A stretch of DNA of 14,364 nt from Legionella_A sp049239925 (GCA_049239925.1 JBMLTO010000058.1:1-14364); one strand, 5' to 3'; counted from the first letter of the stretch, positions 1 to 7,610 are shown. Numbers and translations: made by a program. Notes: generated from the sequence alone by a model not told the origin.

Positions 1-236
1 AAATATTGGGTGAGTAAAAAATCAGCTTAATCCTTGTTTTAAAATAAATGAGAGCAGAGGTCTAATGAGTGGGTACAATTTTCTTCTGGAAATTCGTGGA
101 TCGGGTCATTTAGAAAAATAAACATCAAATCCTATCTGTCCAATCTCATCCATCATGCCACCTCTTTAAAATTTGAGTGACATTTGATCTTATTTCTAAC
201 TATTCGTCAAATTAATCCGAAGGTTAATAACCATAT

Positions 237-256
237 GGTTGGGCCTTGGTCCAACC
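237..256. repeat. Small hairpin repeat, GGTTGG stem
   Basis: GGTTGG (237-242) and CCAACC (251-256) form a perfect 6-bp stem around the 8-nt loop GCCTTGGT, followed by TAC. It resembles the short GGTTGGGC-TTTG-CCCAACC-TAC palindromes scattered through many proteobacterial genomes. Only one copy is visible here, so repeat status is inferred from that resemblance. Confidence 0.4.
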
Positions 257-503
257 TACAGCAGATTGATTAAATTTTAATGCAACAGCCGTGTAAAAAA
301 TAACAAAAGTCGTTCTTGAAAATGAATTCAAGCTTAGGTGCTGTATGGCATTTATTTATCGAGAAATATCATGTTATAATTTTAAATGCCTCGACAGCTA
401 TGATTTTTGAACCGATAAGCTTAATTTTGAATGGTAATTCGTTGATGGTGTTGTGCTATACCACTTAGATGGGAAGCCTGAACTGTCACAAGAGCCGTTC
501 ACC

Positions 504-519
504 TGAACCCTAGGGTTCA
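504..519. repeat. Perfect 16-bp palindrome
   Basis: TGAACCCT (504-511) is followed directly by its reverse complement AGGGTTCA (512-519), with no loop. A related CCTGAAC word occurs at 477-483 and again at 503-509. It could be a dimeric protein site or a leftover transposon end; nothing nearby decides between them. Confidence 0.45.
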
Positions 520-636
520 AATCGGATGCTGTTGAGGCCTTCCTTGCCTGATTTGATTCTCAGTATATCCAGATTCATTAACAGTTGCCTCAATGCTGGT
601 TGCGTCAAAATCAAGTTTTAGTACATTGGTCGCCAT
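517..636 (-). pseudogene. Possible decayed transposase fragment
   Basis: The minus strand has a 39-codon frame from ATG at 636 to TGA at 517-519; the same frame stays open upstream to a stop at 658-660. It contains LKLDFDATSIEAT, which recalls the first catalytic-aspartate neighbourhood (DFDAT or DAT) of DDE transposases. There is no clear ribosome site and no second catalytic motif. Stops follow in the same frame downstream. I cannot name the insertion-sequence family, and chance resemblance is possible. Confidence 0.25.
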
Positions 637-728
637 AAGGATGTTATTGGTATCGGGTCATAAGGAACAAATTGTTTGTTTTAGTTGAGTATCGCTATTA
701 AAAATTTACCAAAATAATTTTCAGAAAA

Positions 729-745
729 TTGTATTGTTAATACAA
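729..745. promoter_or_regulatory. Inverted repeat upstream of miaB
   Basis: TTGTATT (729-735) and AATACAA (739-745) form a perfect 7-bp inverted repeat around GTT, 72 bp before the miaB start. It is the right size for a dimeric regulator half-site pair or a small hairpin. AT-rich sequence makes chance occurrence plausible. Confidence 0.25.
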
Positions 746-816
746 GTGCGTGGCTGACAGCAATTAAATTTAATGCTCAATTTTATAGTTAACCCTTACA
801 AAGCTGATCTAATTTT

Positions 817-2157
817 ATGATGAAAAAAGTGTATATAAAAACTAATGGTTGCCAGATGAATGAGTATGATTCATCCAAAATGGCCGAGATCTTATTTCAA
901 TCACATGGGCTAGTTAAAACTGAACAAGTGGATGAAGCCGATGTTATTTTGCTCAATACTTGCTCTATACGTGAAAAAGCACAAGAAAAAGTATTTTCCC
1001 AACTGGGGCAGTGGCGAGATTATAAAAAAAATAATCCACATGTCTTAATCGGTGTTGGGGGGTGTGTTGCCAGTCAGGAGGGCGGTGATATCGTTAAGCG
1101 AGCGCCTTACGTTGATCTAGTCTTTGGGCCACAAACGTTGCATCGTTTGCCAGCTATGATCAATCAATATTTAAACACTAAAAAACCAGTTGTCGATATT
1201 AGCTTTCCAGAAATTGAGAAATTTGATCACTTGCCACCGCCGCGGGCAGAAGGTCCTGTTGCGTTTGTTTCAATCATGGAGGGTTGTAGCAAATATTGTA
1301 GTTTTTGTGTCGTGCCTTATACGCGTGGTGAAGAAATTAGTCGTCCGTTCGATGACGTGCTAGCGGAGTGTTATCAACTGGCCAGTCAAGGTGTACGTGA
1401 GATTAATCTATTAGGACAAAACGTTAATGATTACAGAGGGCAGGTACACGATGGCGATATAGCCGATTTAGCGCTACTGATCCATTATATCGCAGCAATC
1501 GATGGTCTAGATAGGATACGATTTACTACGTCACATCCGCTGGCCTTTTCCGACAATTTAATTAACGCGTTCGCTGAGGTACCTGAGCTGGCAAACCACC
1601 TTCATTTGCCGGTGCAAAGCGGCTCTGATCGAATTCTTGCCATGATGAAGCGAGGTTATACGGCTCTAGAATTTAAGTCAAAAATCCGTAAATTACGCAA
1701 AGTGAGACCAGATATTCGCTTATCAACTGACATTATCGTTGGTTTTCCAGGTGAAACAGATGATGATTTCCAAGCAACGATGGATTTGGTCCATGAAATA
1801 GGTTTCGATACATCATTTAGTTTTATTTACAGTCCTCGCCCGGGTACGCCGGCAGCAAATCTTTCTGATGAAACGCCTCTAGAAGTCAAGAAACAGCGTT
1901 TAAAAATATTACAAGAGCGATTGACCTTACAAGCATCTCGTTATAGTCAGTCTATGATTGGTAGCACTCAACGATTGCTTGTTACCGGATTCTCTAAAAA
2001 AGATAGCCAGCAACTCGCGGGTCGCACAGAGTGTAATCGTGTTGTAAATTTTGATGGAGATCCAACGTTAATTGGCCAGTTTGTTCGTATAAAAATTACT
2101 GATGCGCAACCAAACTCATTGCGAGGCAGATTGATTCTTGACTCAGAGACTATTTAA
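817..2157 (+). CDS. miaB: tRNA methylthiotransferase MiaB
   Basis: Radical-SAM enzyme that adds a methylthio group to C2 of i6A37 in tRNAs reading U-starting codons, giving ms2i6A; cytoplasmic. The 446 residues show the full family layout. An N-terminal UPF0004 domain carries three cluster cysteines (C12 in NGCQMNEYDSSKM, C49 in NTCSIREKA, C83 in GGCVA). The radical-SAM CxxxCxxC motif follows (C157, C161, C164 in EGCSKYCSFC), and a C-terminal TRAM domain occupies about 380-442. Length is close to the E. coli protein (474). Two adjacent ATGs (817, 820) are possible starts; no strong Shine-Dalgarno is visible before either. The stop abuts the rluD start, so the two genes are probably co-transcribed and translationally coupled. 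The miaB-rluD pairing differs from the E. coli order, where miaB sits with ybeZ-ybeY. Confidence 0.97.
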   Translation: MMKKVYIKTNGCQMNEYDSSKMAEILFQSHGLVKTEQVDEADVILLNTCSIREKAQEKVFSQLGQWRDYKKNNPHVLIGVGGCVASQEGGDIVKRAPYVDLVFGPQTLHRLPAMINQYLNTKKPVVDISFPEIEKFDHLPPPRAEGPVAFVSIMEGCSKYCSFCVVPYTRGEEISRPFDDVLAECYQLASQGVREINLLGQNVNDYRGQVHDGDIADLALLIHYIAAIDGLDRIRFTTSHPLAFSDNLINAFAEVPELANHLHLPVQSGSDRILAMMKRGYTALEFKSKIRKLRKVRPDIRLSTDIIVGFPGETDDDFQATMDLVHEIGFDTSFSFIYSPRPGTPAANLSDETPLEVKKQRLKILQERLTLQASRYSQSMIGSTQRLLVTGFSKKDSQQLAGRTECNRVVNFDGDPTLIGQFVRIKITDAQPNSLRGRLILDSETI

Positions 2158-3126
2158 GTGACCGATCAACTAGACATCGACGAATCCCTGATTGATTATA
2201 AATACCATGGTCAACGAGTAGATATTGTTCTAGCACAGCATTTTCCACAGTTTTCTCGTTCACAACTAACGCAATGGTTAAAAGAAGGGATAATCACTCT
2301 TAATAATCGTATTTATAAGCCCAAAGAAAAAGTATTAGGTGGTGAGCGAATTGATTTTAAATATTCACCACGACAAGCCGTTGAAGTTGATCAAGCTGAA
2401 GATATCGCGCTGGATATTATATTTGAGGATGACTATGTTCTAGTCATCAACAAACCAGCTGGTTTGGTTGTTCATCCTGGAGCTGGTAATAAACAGCATA
2501 CGCTTCTCAACGCTTTATTATATCATCACCCCGCACTGCAGGAATTACCACGTGCAGGTTTGATTCATCGTTTAGATAAAGACACCACAGGGTTGCTGGT
2601 TATCGCTAAAACATTAGCGGCTTATACGCACTTGATAAGAGAAATGCAAGCACGAGCAATAGAACGTCGTTACTATGCCTTAGTCTATGGTCATCTGATA
2701 GGTGGTGGCAGAATCGAAACTGGTTATGGTAGGCATCCACGGAATCGTCTGAAAATGGCTGTATGTAAGCAAGGACGAGAAGCTGTGACACTTTATAATG
2801 TGTATAAACAGTATGGATACTGTACGTTATTAGATGTAGCGTTAATGACTGGTAGAACTCATCAAATTCGAGTACATCTGTCACATATTAATCATTCCTT
2901 AATTGGTGATCCATTATATGGTGGTCGTATTCGTTTTCCAGCGGGCTCTACACCAGAGCTACGAACTATATTACATGCATTTAAGCGTCAAGCACTCCAT
3001 GCGTATTCTTTAGCATTTATGCATCCAACTACAGGTCAGTTGTTGACATGTAGTGCATCATTACCCGATGATTTACAGTCATTACTCAACGAATTGGATA
3101 ATTATTTTGACTCATTTGATCGCTAA
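2158..3126 (+). CDS. rluD: 23S rRNA pseudouridine synthase RluD
   Basis: Converts uridines 1911, 1915 and 1917 (E. coli numbering) in helix 69 of 23S rRNA to pseudouridine during late 50S assembly. The 322 residues have an N-terminal S4 RNA-binding domain (about 17-75) and the RluA-type catalytic domain with its signature IHRLDKDTTGLL, where D140 is the expected catalytic aspartate. TGRTHQIRVHL (231-241) is the conserved C-terminal RluA/RluD motif. Length matches E. coli RluD (326). The start is GTG at 2158, immediately after the miaB TAA with no gap; only a weak GAG lies upstream, so translation probably depends on ribosomes finishing miaB. RluC is the nearest alternative, but size, the next gene (pgeF, as in E. 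coli rluD-yfiH) and overall fit favour RluD. Confidence 0.93.
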   Translation: MTDQLDIDESLIDYKYHGQRVDIVLAQHFPQFSRSQLTQWLKEGIITLNNRIYKPKEKVLGGERIDFKYSPRQAVEVDQAEDIALDIIFEDDYVLVINKPAGLVVHPGAGNKQHTLLNALLYHHPALQELPRAGLIHRLDKDTTGLLVIAKTLAAYTHLIREMQARAIERRYYALVYGHLIGGGRIETGYGRHPRNRLKMAVCKQGREAVTLYNVYKQYGYCTLLDVALMTGRTHQIRVHLSHINHSLIGDPLYGGRIRFPAGSTPELRTILHAFKRQALHAYSLAFMHPTTGQLLTCSASLPDDLQSLLNELDNYFDSFDR

Positions 3127-3829
3127 TTGGCCTGCGCCACATAATATTTCTGCTCTGACTAGTACTAGTAAAGGTGGGCAAAGTGTAGGTAATTTCACTA
3201 GTAATAATCTTGGGTTACATGTTGGTGATGATGGGCCTGTGGTTTTGGCCAATCGAAAACAATTGGCTGACTCTCTCGGGTTAAACAATGAATTAATCTG
3301 GCTTGAACAAGTTCATAGTACCTGTTGCGTTGTAGTGGAGGAAGATGATAATCGCGTTGCTGATGCTGCCATTACCCGTTCTCCAAATTATTCATTGGCG
3401 ATTATGACTGCTGATTGTTTACCGATTGTTTTATGCAACAAAGCGGGTACGGAAATTGCCGCAATCCATTGTGGTTGGCGCGGTCTAGTTAATGGGATTA
3501 TTGAAAATACGTTGGCAAAAATGCAGAGCAAAGGTGAGCAACTCATGGCATGGTTAGGACCAGCAATTTGTCCAAAATGCTTTGAGATAGGTGAGGAGGT
3601 AAAACAACAATATCTAAGTCGATATCCGTTTACAGCGCCTAGTTTTATTGAGCAAGGAGCCCAGTTATTTGCAGATTTGCCGGGTATGGCTGAATTAATT
3701 CTCAATTCTCTTGGCGTCGTTGATGTCTATCAATCTGGGGCTTGTACTTATGAGAGTAAGAATCAATTCTATTCCTATCGTCGCGAAGCGAAAACCGGTA
3801 GAATGGCAACTTTGATTTGGTTTAAATAA
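3107..3829 (+). CDS. pgeF: Peptidoglycan editing factor PgeF (YfiH/DUF152 family)
   Basis: Multicopper-oxidase-like Cu-oxidase_4 (DUF152) protein. E. coli PgeF removes mis-incorporated serine from UDP-MurNAc-L-Ser, keeping peptidoglycan precursors correct. The conserved metal-site residues are present: H70 (LEQVHS), C104 (TADCLP) and H121 (IHCGWRG), numbered from the start chosen here; the C-terminal YSYRR...TGRMA motif is also intact. I chose TTG at 3107, which gives 240 residues (E. coli 243) and an N-terminus aligned with the family, with GGA at 3096-3098 as a weak ribosome site. The frame is open upstream to an ATG at 3053, but those 18 extra residues lie inside rluD and do not look like the family. 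Another TTG at 3116 is possible. The gene overlaps the last 20 bases of rluD, continuing the coupled run. Confidence 0.9.
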   Translation: MTHLIANWPAPHNISALTSTSKGGQSVGNFTSNNLGLHVGDDGPVVLANRKQLADSLGLNNELIWLEQVHSTCCVVVEEDDNRVADAAITRSPNYSLAIMTADCLPIVLCNKAGTEIAAIHCGWRGLVNGIIENTLAKMQSKGEQLMAWLGPAICPKCFEIGEEVKQQYLSRYPFTAPSFIEQGAQLFADLPGMAELILNSLGVVDVYQSGACTYESKNQFYSYRREAKTGRMATLIWFK

Positions 3830-3867
3830 TTTTTTATTAGCTCATGAGCATCTCTCAATTAGTTCAT

Positions 3868-3873
3868 TATACT
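3868..3873 (+). promoter_or_regulatory. Candidate -10 box before degQ
   Basis: TATACT at 3868-3873 lies 25 bp before the degQ ATG and is a good sigma-70 -10 match. The hexamer 17 bp upstream (TGAGCA) is a poor -35. A 10-bp palindrome, GCTCATGAGC (3840-3849), sits just in front. I see no sigma-E-type signature, although degP homologues are often sigma-E controlled. Confidence 0.3.
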
Positions 3874-3898
3874 CTTCGATCATTAATAGGATAAAAAT

Positions 3899-5263
3899 AT
3901 GATAAATAAAGTAAGGATATTCTTTGGTATAAGTTTTTTGTTGGCAGCAGAATTCCTATCTGCGGCTGGCGATGTAACGCAGTTGCCTACCTTGGCTCCA
4001 ATTCTAAAGAACGCTATGCCCGCGATTGTGAACGTTGCTGTACAAGGTGTGATACCAGGTAATAGTGCTTCTTCTGATGATGAGGAAAAAGACGGGCAAG
4101 AAAAGCAGCCATTGGATAAGCCTAAAAAATTTCAAAGCATAGGATCTGGAGTCGTTATCGATCCATCTAATGGTATTATTATAACCAATGATCATGTGAT
4201 TCGTAATGCTAATATTATCACGGTCACTCTTAATGATGGACGTCGTTTAAAAGCAAAGTTAATCGGTGGTGATAGTGAGACTGACGTAGCAGTGCTAAAA
4301 ATTGACGCTAAAAATCTTAAAAGTTTACCGATAGCGGATTCTGATAAAATTGAAGTAGGAGATTTTGTTATTGCAATTGGTAATCCATTTGGTCTAAACA
4401 GTTTTGGTAACAGCCAATCGGCTACCTTTGGAATTATTAGTGCTATGAATCGAAGTGACTTGAATATTGAAGGTATCGAAAACTTTATTCAAACAGATGC
4501 GGCAATTAATCCTGGTAATTCTGGTGGTGCTTTAGTCAATGCAAAAGGTGAGCTCGTAGGAATTAATACGGCAATTATTTCTTTATATGGTGGAAATGTT
4601 GGAATTGGTTTTGCTATTCCCATCAATATGGCAAAAGATGTCGCTCAACAAATTATCCGGTTTGGTTCGGTTCACCGTGGTTTGATGGGAGTTTTTGTTC
4701 AACCTTTAACACCGGAATTAGCTCAAGCGATGGGATATCCTGAAAATTTCCAAGGAGCCTTGATTTCGCAAGTGAATGAAAATTCACCAGCTGAAGAAGC
4801 GGGTTTGAAAGCAGGTGATGTGATCGTTCAGATCAATAAAACTAAAATCACACAAGCTACCCAAGTTAAAACCACAATAAGCTTATTGCGAGTTGGTAGT
4901 GAAGTGAATATAACAGTCAGACGTAATGGCAAAGAAATTAATTTAAAAGCAGTCGTAACCGATATTAAAAAGCATGAACAAAAATTACAAGCTCAAAATC
5001 CATTCCTCTATGGTTTAGCGCTGAAGGATTTCGAACAAGCTTCACCCTTGCATGGACACGTAGCTGGGGTGCAGGTAGTGGGAGCTGCTGAAAATAGTGC
5101 AGGGTGGCGAGCTGGATTACGTCCAGGAGATGTAATTATTAGTGCTAATAATCAACCGACAACAACAGTTAAAGCATTGCAGTCTGCAGCCCAGGTTAAA
5201 AAGAAAGAATTGTTGGTTCAAGTATTAAGAGGTTCTGGTGCATTGTACATTTTAATTATTTAG
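3899..5263 (+). CDS. degQ: Periplasmic serine protease/chaperone, DegQ/DegP type
   Basis: HtrA-family protease that degrades or refolds damaged envelope proteins in the periplasm. The 454 residues begin with a signal peptide (charged start, hydrophobic 8-20, likely cut near LSAA at 20-23). A trypsin-like domain follows with a complete catalytic triad: H99 (ITNDHV), D129 (ETDVAV) and S208 (NPGNSGGA). Two PDZ domains occupy about 258-345 and 365-450. Residues about 55-77 form a charged, acid- and lysine-rich stretch where DegP/DegQ have the mobile LA loop. Two PDZ domains exclude DegS, and length fits DegQ (455) slightly better than DegP (474), so the symbol is a best guess. The ribosome site TAGGA precedes ATG by about 8 nt. 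It lies 69 bp after pgeF and may share its transcript or use its own promoter. Confidence 0.93.
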   Translation: MINKVRIFFGISFLLAAEFLSAAGDVTQLPTLAPILKNAMPAIVNVAVQGVIPGNSASSDDEEKDGQEKQPLDKPKKFQSIGSGVVIDPSNGIIITNDHVIRNANIITVTLNDGRRLKAKLIGGDSETDVAVLKIDAKNLKSLPIADSDKIEVGDFVIAIGNPFGLNSFGNSQSATFGIISAMNRSDLNIEGIENFIQTDAAINPGNSGGALVNAKGELVGINTAIISLYGGNVGIGFAIPINMAKDVAQQIIRFGSVHRGLMGVFVQPLTPELAQAMGYPENFQGALISQVNENSPAEEAGLKAGDVIVQINKTKITQATQVKTTISLLRVGSEVNITVRRNGKEINLKAVVTDIKKHEQKLQAQNPFLYGLALKDFEQASPLHGHVAGVQVVGAAENSAGWRAGLRPGDVIISANNQPTTTVKALQSAAQVKKKELLVQVLRGSGALYILII

Positions 5264-5274
5264 GGTTTGATTAT

Positions 5275-5303
5275 AGTCCCTAGGAGGAATCCTTCTGGGG
5301 ACT
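5275..5303. terminator. 13-bp hairpin after degQ, no U-tract
   Basis: 5275-5287 pairs with 5291-5303 over 13 positions (two of them G-U) around the 3-nt loop AAT, only 11 bases after the degQ stop. The stem is strong enough to halt or protect degQ transcripts, but no T-run follows on either strand, so it is not a classical intrinsic terminator. It also coincides with the tail of the IS5-like remnant, so it may be transposon-derived. Confidence 0.45.
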
Positions 5304-5393
5304 TAGCATCTGCTCACGGACGATACTACCACCAATAAATTCCCATTCAAGCTCCAGATGTTGTAATAAGATCTTTAAAAAAATTCGGCAGAT
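5280..5393 (-). pseudogene. IS5-family (IS427-like) transposase fragment
   Basis: The minus-strand frame reads LLQHLELEWEFIGGSIVRE before ending at TAG (5280-5282); a TGA at 5394-5396 closes it upstream. This recalls the first catalytic block of IS5/IS427-type transposases, typically a helix followed by EW-x-IDGSIVRAHQH. The expected catalytic aspartate is replaced by glycine (IGGS) and the sequence diverges just after SIVR. Both ends are missing, so this is a dead internal fragment. Family assignment is from memory of the motif. Confidence 0.5.
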
Positions 5394-5447
5394 TCAAGCA
5401 ATCATTGCAACACCTAATTTGTTATAGTTAACTTTTTAGGAGCGACT

Positions 5448-5585
5448 ATGGTTCGTGTTTTATCAAAACGGAGTTTTACAGAACATCAGCAAAAAACAAT
5501 TTGGTCTTTATGGTCGCAAGGCAAATCACTCAGTGAAATTGGAAGACAGCTTGATAAGCACGCTGCTTTATTGATGTTTCCATAG
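5448..5585 (+). pseudogene. Truncated IS30-family transposase, N-terminus
   Basis: A 45-residue frame starts at ATG 5448 behind a good ribosome site (TAGGAG, 6 nt away). Residues 1-39 read as the N-terminal helix-turn-helix of an IS30-type transposase, including FTEHQQKTIWSLWSQGKSLS and EIGRQLDKHA, where family members continue into the rest of the helix-turn-helix and a DDE domain. After about residue 39 (position 5564) similarity stops and TAG ends the frame at 5583. The breakpoint coincides with the end of an IS3 OrfA fragment on the other strand. The remnant cannot encode an active transposase. Confidence 0.7.
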
Positions 5586-5650
5586 CTAAGCGCTAATTTA
5601 GCCGATTCTTCTTTGAACTCTTTACTGTATTTCCTTCATTGTCTTACCAT
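5561..5650 (-). pseudogene. Truncated IS3-family OrfA, N-terminus
   Basis: On the minus strand ATG at 5650-5648 follows a good ribosome site (GAGGTGAGAGC). The frame reads MVRQ, then a TGA stop at codon 5, then RKYSKEFKEESAKLALSYG and NINKAA, which is the start of the IS3-type OrfA helix-turn-helix. Similarity ends near 5561, where the IS30 fragment on the other strand begins to fit instead. Both the nonsense codon and the truncation inactivate it. The sequence beyond the start (to about 5710) would be the left end of the element; a candidate terminal sequence is TAGTGTCCGTTTTTTCGCGG. Confidence 0.7.
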
Positions 5651-5807
5651 GCTCTCACCTCTTCGTGAAGTCATATATTTTAACAAAGTAGTGTCCGTTT
5701 TTTCGCGGTAAGATTACTCTTGAATTTAAGTTTAAAATCAGACAAATAGTGTCATTCAGAATTTAGCAGCAGAAAGTGAGTGATTTTTCATAAAATATTC
5801 ACTTAAT

Positions 5808-7610
5808 CTAAAATGAATACATAAATGTATTGAAATTATTTTTTTGCTGCATGCGATACTGATAGACAGCATAGAATGCGATAACATTTTTAATATAATT
5901 TCTTGTCTCTCGCCATGGTAATGTTTCTATCCATATATCAATTGGTTTCGATGAGTGATTTTTTAACCAGTAAGAAACCTGTCGTGGACCGGCATTATAA
6001 GCGGCTGCCATCAATACCGGATGTGATTTAAAACGACCGGCTAATTGGTGAAGATAAGCAGTACCAATGCTAATGTTTTTGGATGTTGAAAAAAGTTGTT
6101 CTTTGTTCGCGTAGGGTATATTCGCTATTTTAGCGATGGCTCTAGCTGTTGCTGGCATTAGTTGCATTAAACCATGTGCGCCTGCTGATGAAATAACATC
6201 GCGACGAAACGTACTTTCTTGCCAGATGATGGCATAGATTAACCCTTCGGGAATATGATAGATCTTAGCATTTTGATTAATTGATGAACGATAAACAAGG
6301 GGGAATCGCAGGGAAAGTTGATTCTTGAGCTGCTTGATACTATTACTTAATACGATTACCTTGGAGTGCCAATGCAAAACAGTTGCTACCCACGATAACA
6401 TCGCAATTTTTTCATGTTTAGGCAATTCTGATATAAAGTCGCTTAATAAGCGTGATGCCTCGATTAAACGTTTGTTAGCGTAAAGCATTTCTATCGTCTT
6501 CATGATTGGTTGATAGTTTTTTAGTAGCTGCGTATTGTTTAAGATATACTCGTTTTCAAAGCTTAGTGGTTTGTGTAGGTGCATACTAGCGAGAAAGCCA
6601 TAGTAATTTCTTTGATCGGCCAATTTATTATAAATGATATCTGCCCTTCGATGTTGCCCTAACGCTTCATATGCACGAGCTAACCAATATTGCCAGGCAG
6701 GAGTGCTCTTAGCGTGTGAATGATTAATTAAATTCACTACGCGATGCCATAGTTGATGTTTTAACGCATAACGAATATGCCAATCTAATAGAGGCTCTGT
6801 GTAAAAGACGGGCTTTATTTGATTGAACCACAAGAGTGCATCACTATCATCATGTATGGCTTTGTACAAGGCAATGGTCGCTAAAAAACATTGTTGTTGT
6901 TCTAGACTAAGTATTTTTAATGTTTTAGGATGTTGCCATAGTGCTAGGGCTTTACCAATAGATTGATTATTGACTAGCTTATGAAGGCCATATAAATACA
7001 TGCCGCCACTAAAAACGCTAGGTTCTAGTTGAGCTATATGCATTGGGTTTTGATGAATATCATTCAAGATTTGAATATCTCGTAACCGTGGTTGATGATA
7101 TTGCCTAAGCAGATGGCGAGCTAGGGAAATATTAGATTCTTTTAGCGCTAAATTTATACGTTCTGTAATCAAAGATTGTTGACTATCATCGTTAGTTAAT
7201 AATTTATTGAATAGATCATTACAACCTGAGGGTTTTGAATGACCATCTAACCATAGCCGTTTTGCAGCAACTAAAGCTGGCAGTTGGTTGCCTTGTTCGT
7301 ATAGGGCTGAATAATAAAAACATTGAAGATTTATGTCGTTGCTTTTTTGATAATACTTATGGTAATTAGACCAGTCTTTAGCACGTGCTAGCTGGTATAG
7401 CCATTGTTCACGCAGCTTATGAGCTAAGGGTGTGTTGCTATCTATAAAATTTAAAAAATGGTTGTCAGCTATAATTGGTGATTGCTTACTCCATTCTAAG
7501 TAGGATTGAAACCTATCGACATAAGAGATCCCTGATAATGCATTTGCTTGTTGGTTTAAATAAACTCCAACTAAAATAATGAGTGATTTTTGCAATGATG
7601 TGAAGAGCAA
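5808..7610 (-). CDS. slt: Soluble lytic murein transglycosylase (Slt)
   Basis: Periplasmic enzyme that cleaves the MurNAc-GlcNAc bond of peptidoglycan with formation of the 1,6-anhydro ring. The 600 residues start with a signal peptide (K8, hydrophobic 9-17, likely cut after ANA at 24). A long alpha-helical U/L-type superhelical region follows (about 30-430), then a C-terminal SLT lysozyme-like domain (about 445-580). Catalytic E465 lies in IWQESTF, followed by the family motifs SAGAHGLMQLMPATA (475-489) and AAAYNAGPRQV (535-545). It is slightly shorter than E. coli Slt70 (645). The start is TTG at 7610: an in-frame stop lies three codons upstream, and the nearby ATG at 7620 is out of frame. 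AGG lies 12 nt upstream, a weak ribosome site. It follows rpe by 62 bp and is probably the last gene of that transcript. Confidence 0.9.
   Translation of the reverse strand: MLFTSLQKSLIILVGVYLNQQANALSGISYVDRFQSYLEWSKQSPIIADNHFLNFIDSNTPLAHKLREQWLYQLARAKDWSNYHKYYQKSNDINLQCFYYSALYEQGNQLPALVAAKRLWLDGHSKPSGCNDLFNKLLTNDDSQQSLITERINLALKESNISLARHLLRQYHQPRLRDIQILNDIHQNPMHIAQLEPSVFSGGMYLYGLHKLVNNQSIGKALALWQHPKTLKILSLEQQQCFLATIALYKAIHDDSDALLWFNQIKPVFYTEPLLDWHIRYALKHQLWHRVVNLINHSHAKSTPAWQYWLARAYEALGQHRRADIIYNKLADQRNYYGFLASMHLHKPLSFENEYILNNTQLLKNYQPIMKTIEMLYANKRLIEASRLLSDFISELPKHEKIAMLSWVATVLHWHSKVIVLSNSIKQLKNQLSLRFPLVYRSSINQNAKIYHIPEGLIYAIIWQESTFRRDVISSAGAHGLMQLMPATARAIAKIANIPYANKEQLFSTSKNISIGTAYLHQLAGRFKSHPVLMAAAYNAGPRQVSYWLKNHSSKPIDIWIETLPWRETRNYIKNVIAFYAVYQYRMQQKNNFNTFMYSF

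Larger units (their letters stand above)
1..816. other. Gene-free region upstream of miaB
   Basis: No convincing intact gene on either strand. It holds a small hairpin (237-256), a perfect 16-bp palindrome (504-519), a minus-strand reading frame that may be a decayed transposase piece (517-636) and an inverted repeat 72 bp before miaB (729-745). Frequent stops in all frames and scattered coding-like patches suggest mobile-element debris rather than a regulatory region, but that is inference. Any miaB promoter must lie in its last 100-150 bp; I could not pick a convincing -35/-10 pair. Confidence 0.6.
5264..5807. other. Insertion-sequence graveyard between degQ and slt
   Basis: No intact gene. 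In order it contains a 13-bp hairpin (5275-5303), a minus-strand IS5-like transposase remnant (5280-5393), the plus-strand start of an IS30-like transposase (5448-5585) and the minus-strand start of an IS3-family OrfA (5561-5650). A stretch that may be the IS3 left end follows (about 5688-5710). I see nothing recognisable in 5711-5807, which leads to the slt stop codon. Confidence 0.7.

Noticed and set aside
106..156. 16-codon minus-strand frame with a good ribosome site (GAGGTGG before ATGATG)
   Set aside because: Too short and unlike any protein I know; it may be the start of a lost gene but cannot be called.
491..530. GAGCCG and GGTTCAAATC words recalling group II domain V or a tRNA T-arm
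   Set aside because: The stems needed for domain V or a T-stem do not form, and no other tRNA or intron parts are nearby.
2606..2884. 92-codon minus-strand frame inside rluD
   Set aside because: Shadow of rluD, which has clear family motifs on the plus strand.
5688..5752. TAGTGTC repeated at 5688 and about 5746 as a target duplication
   Set aside because: Seven bases in AT-rich DNA with no matching element between the copies; not enough to call a duplication.
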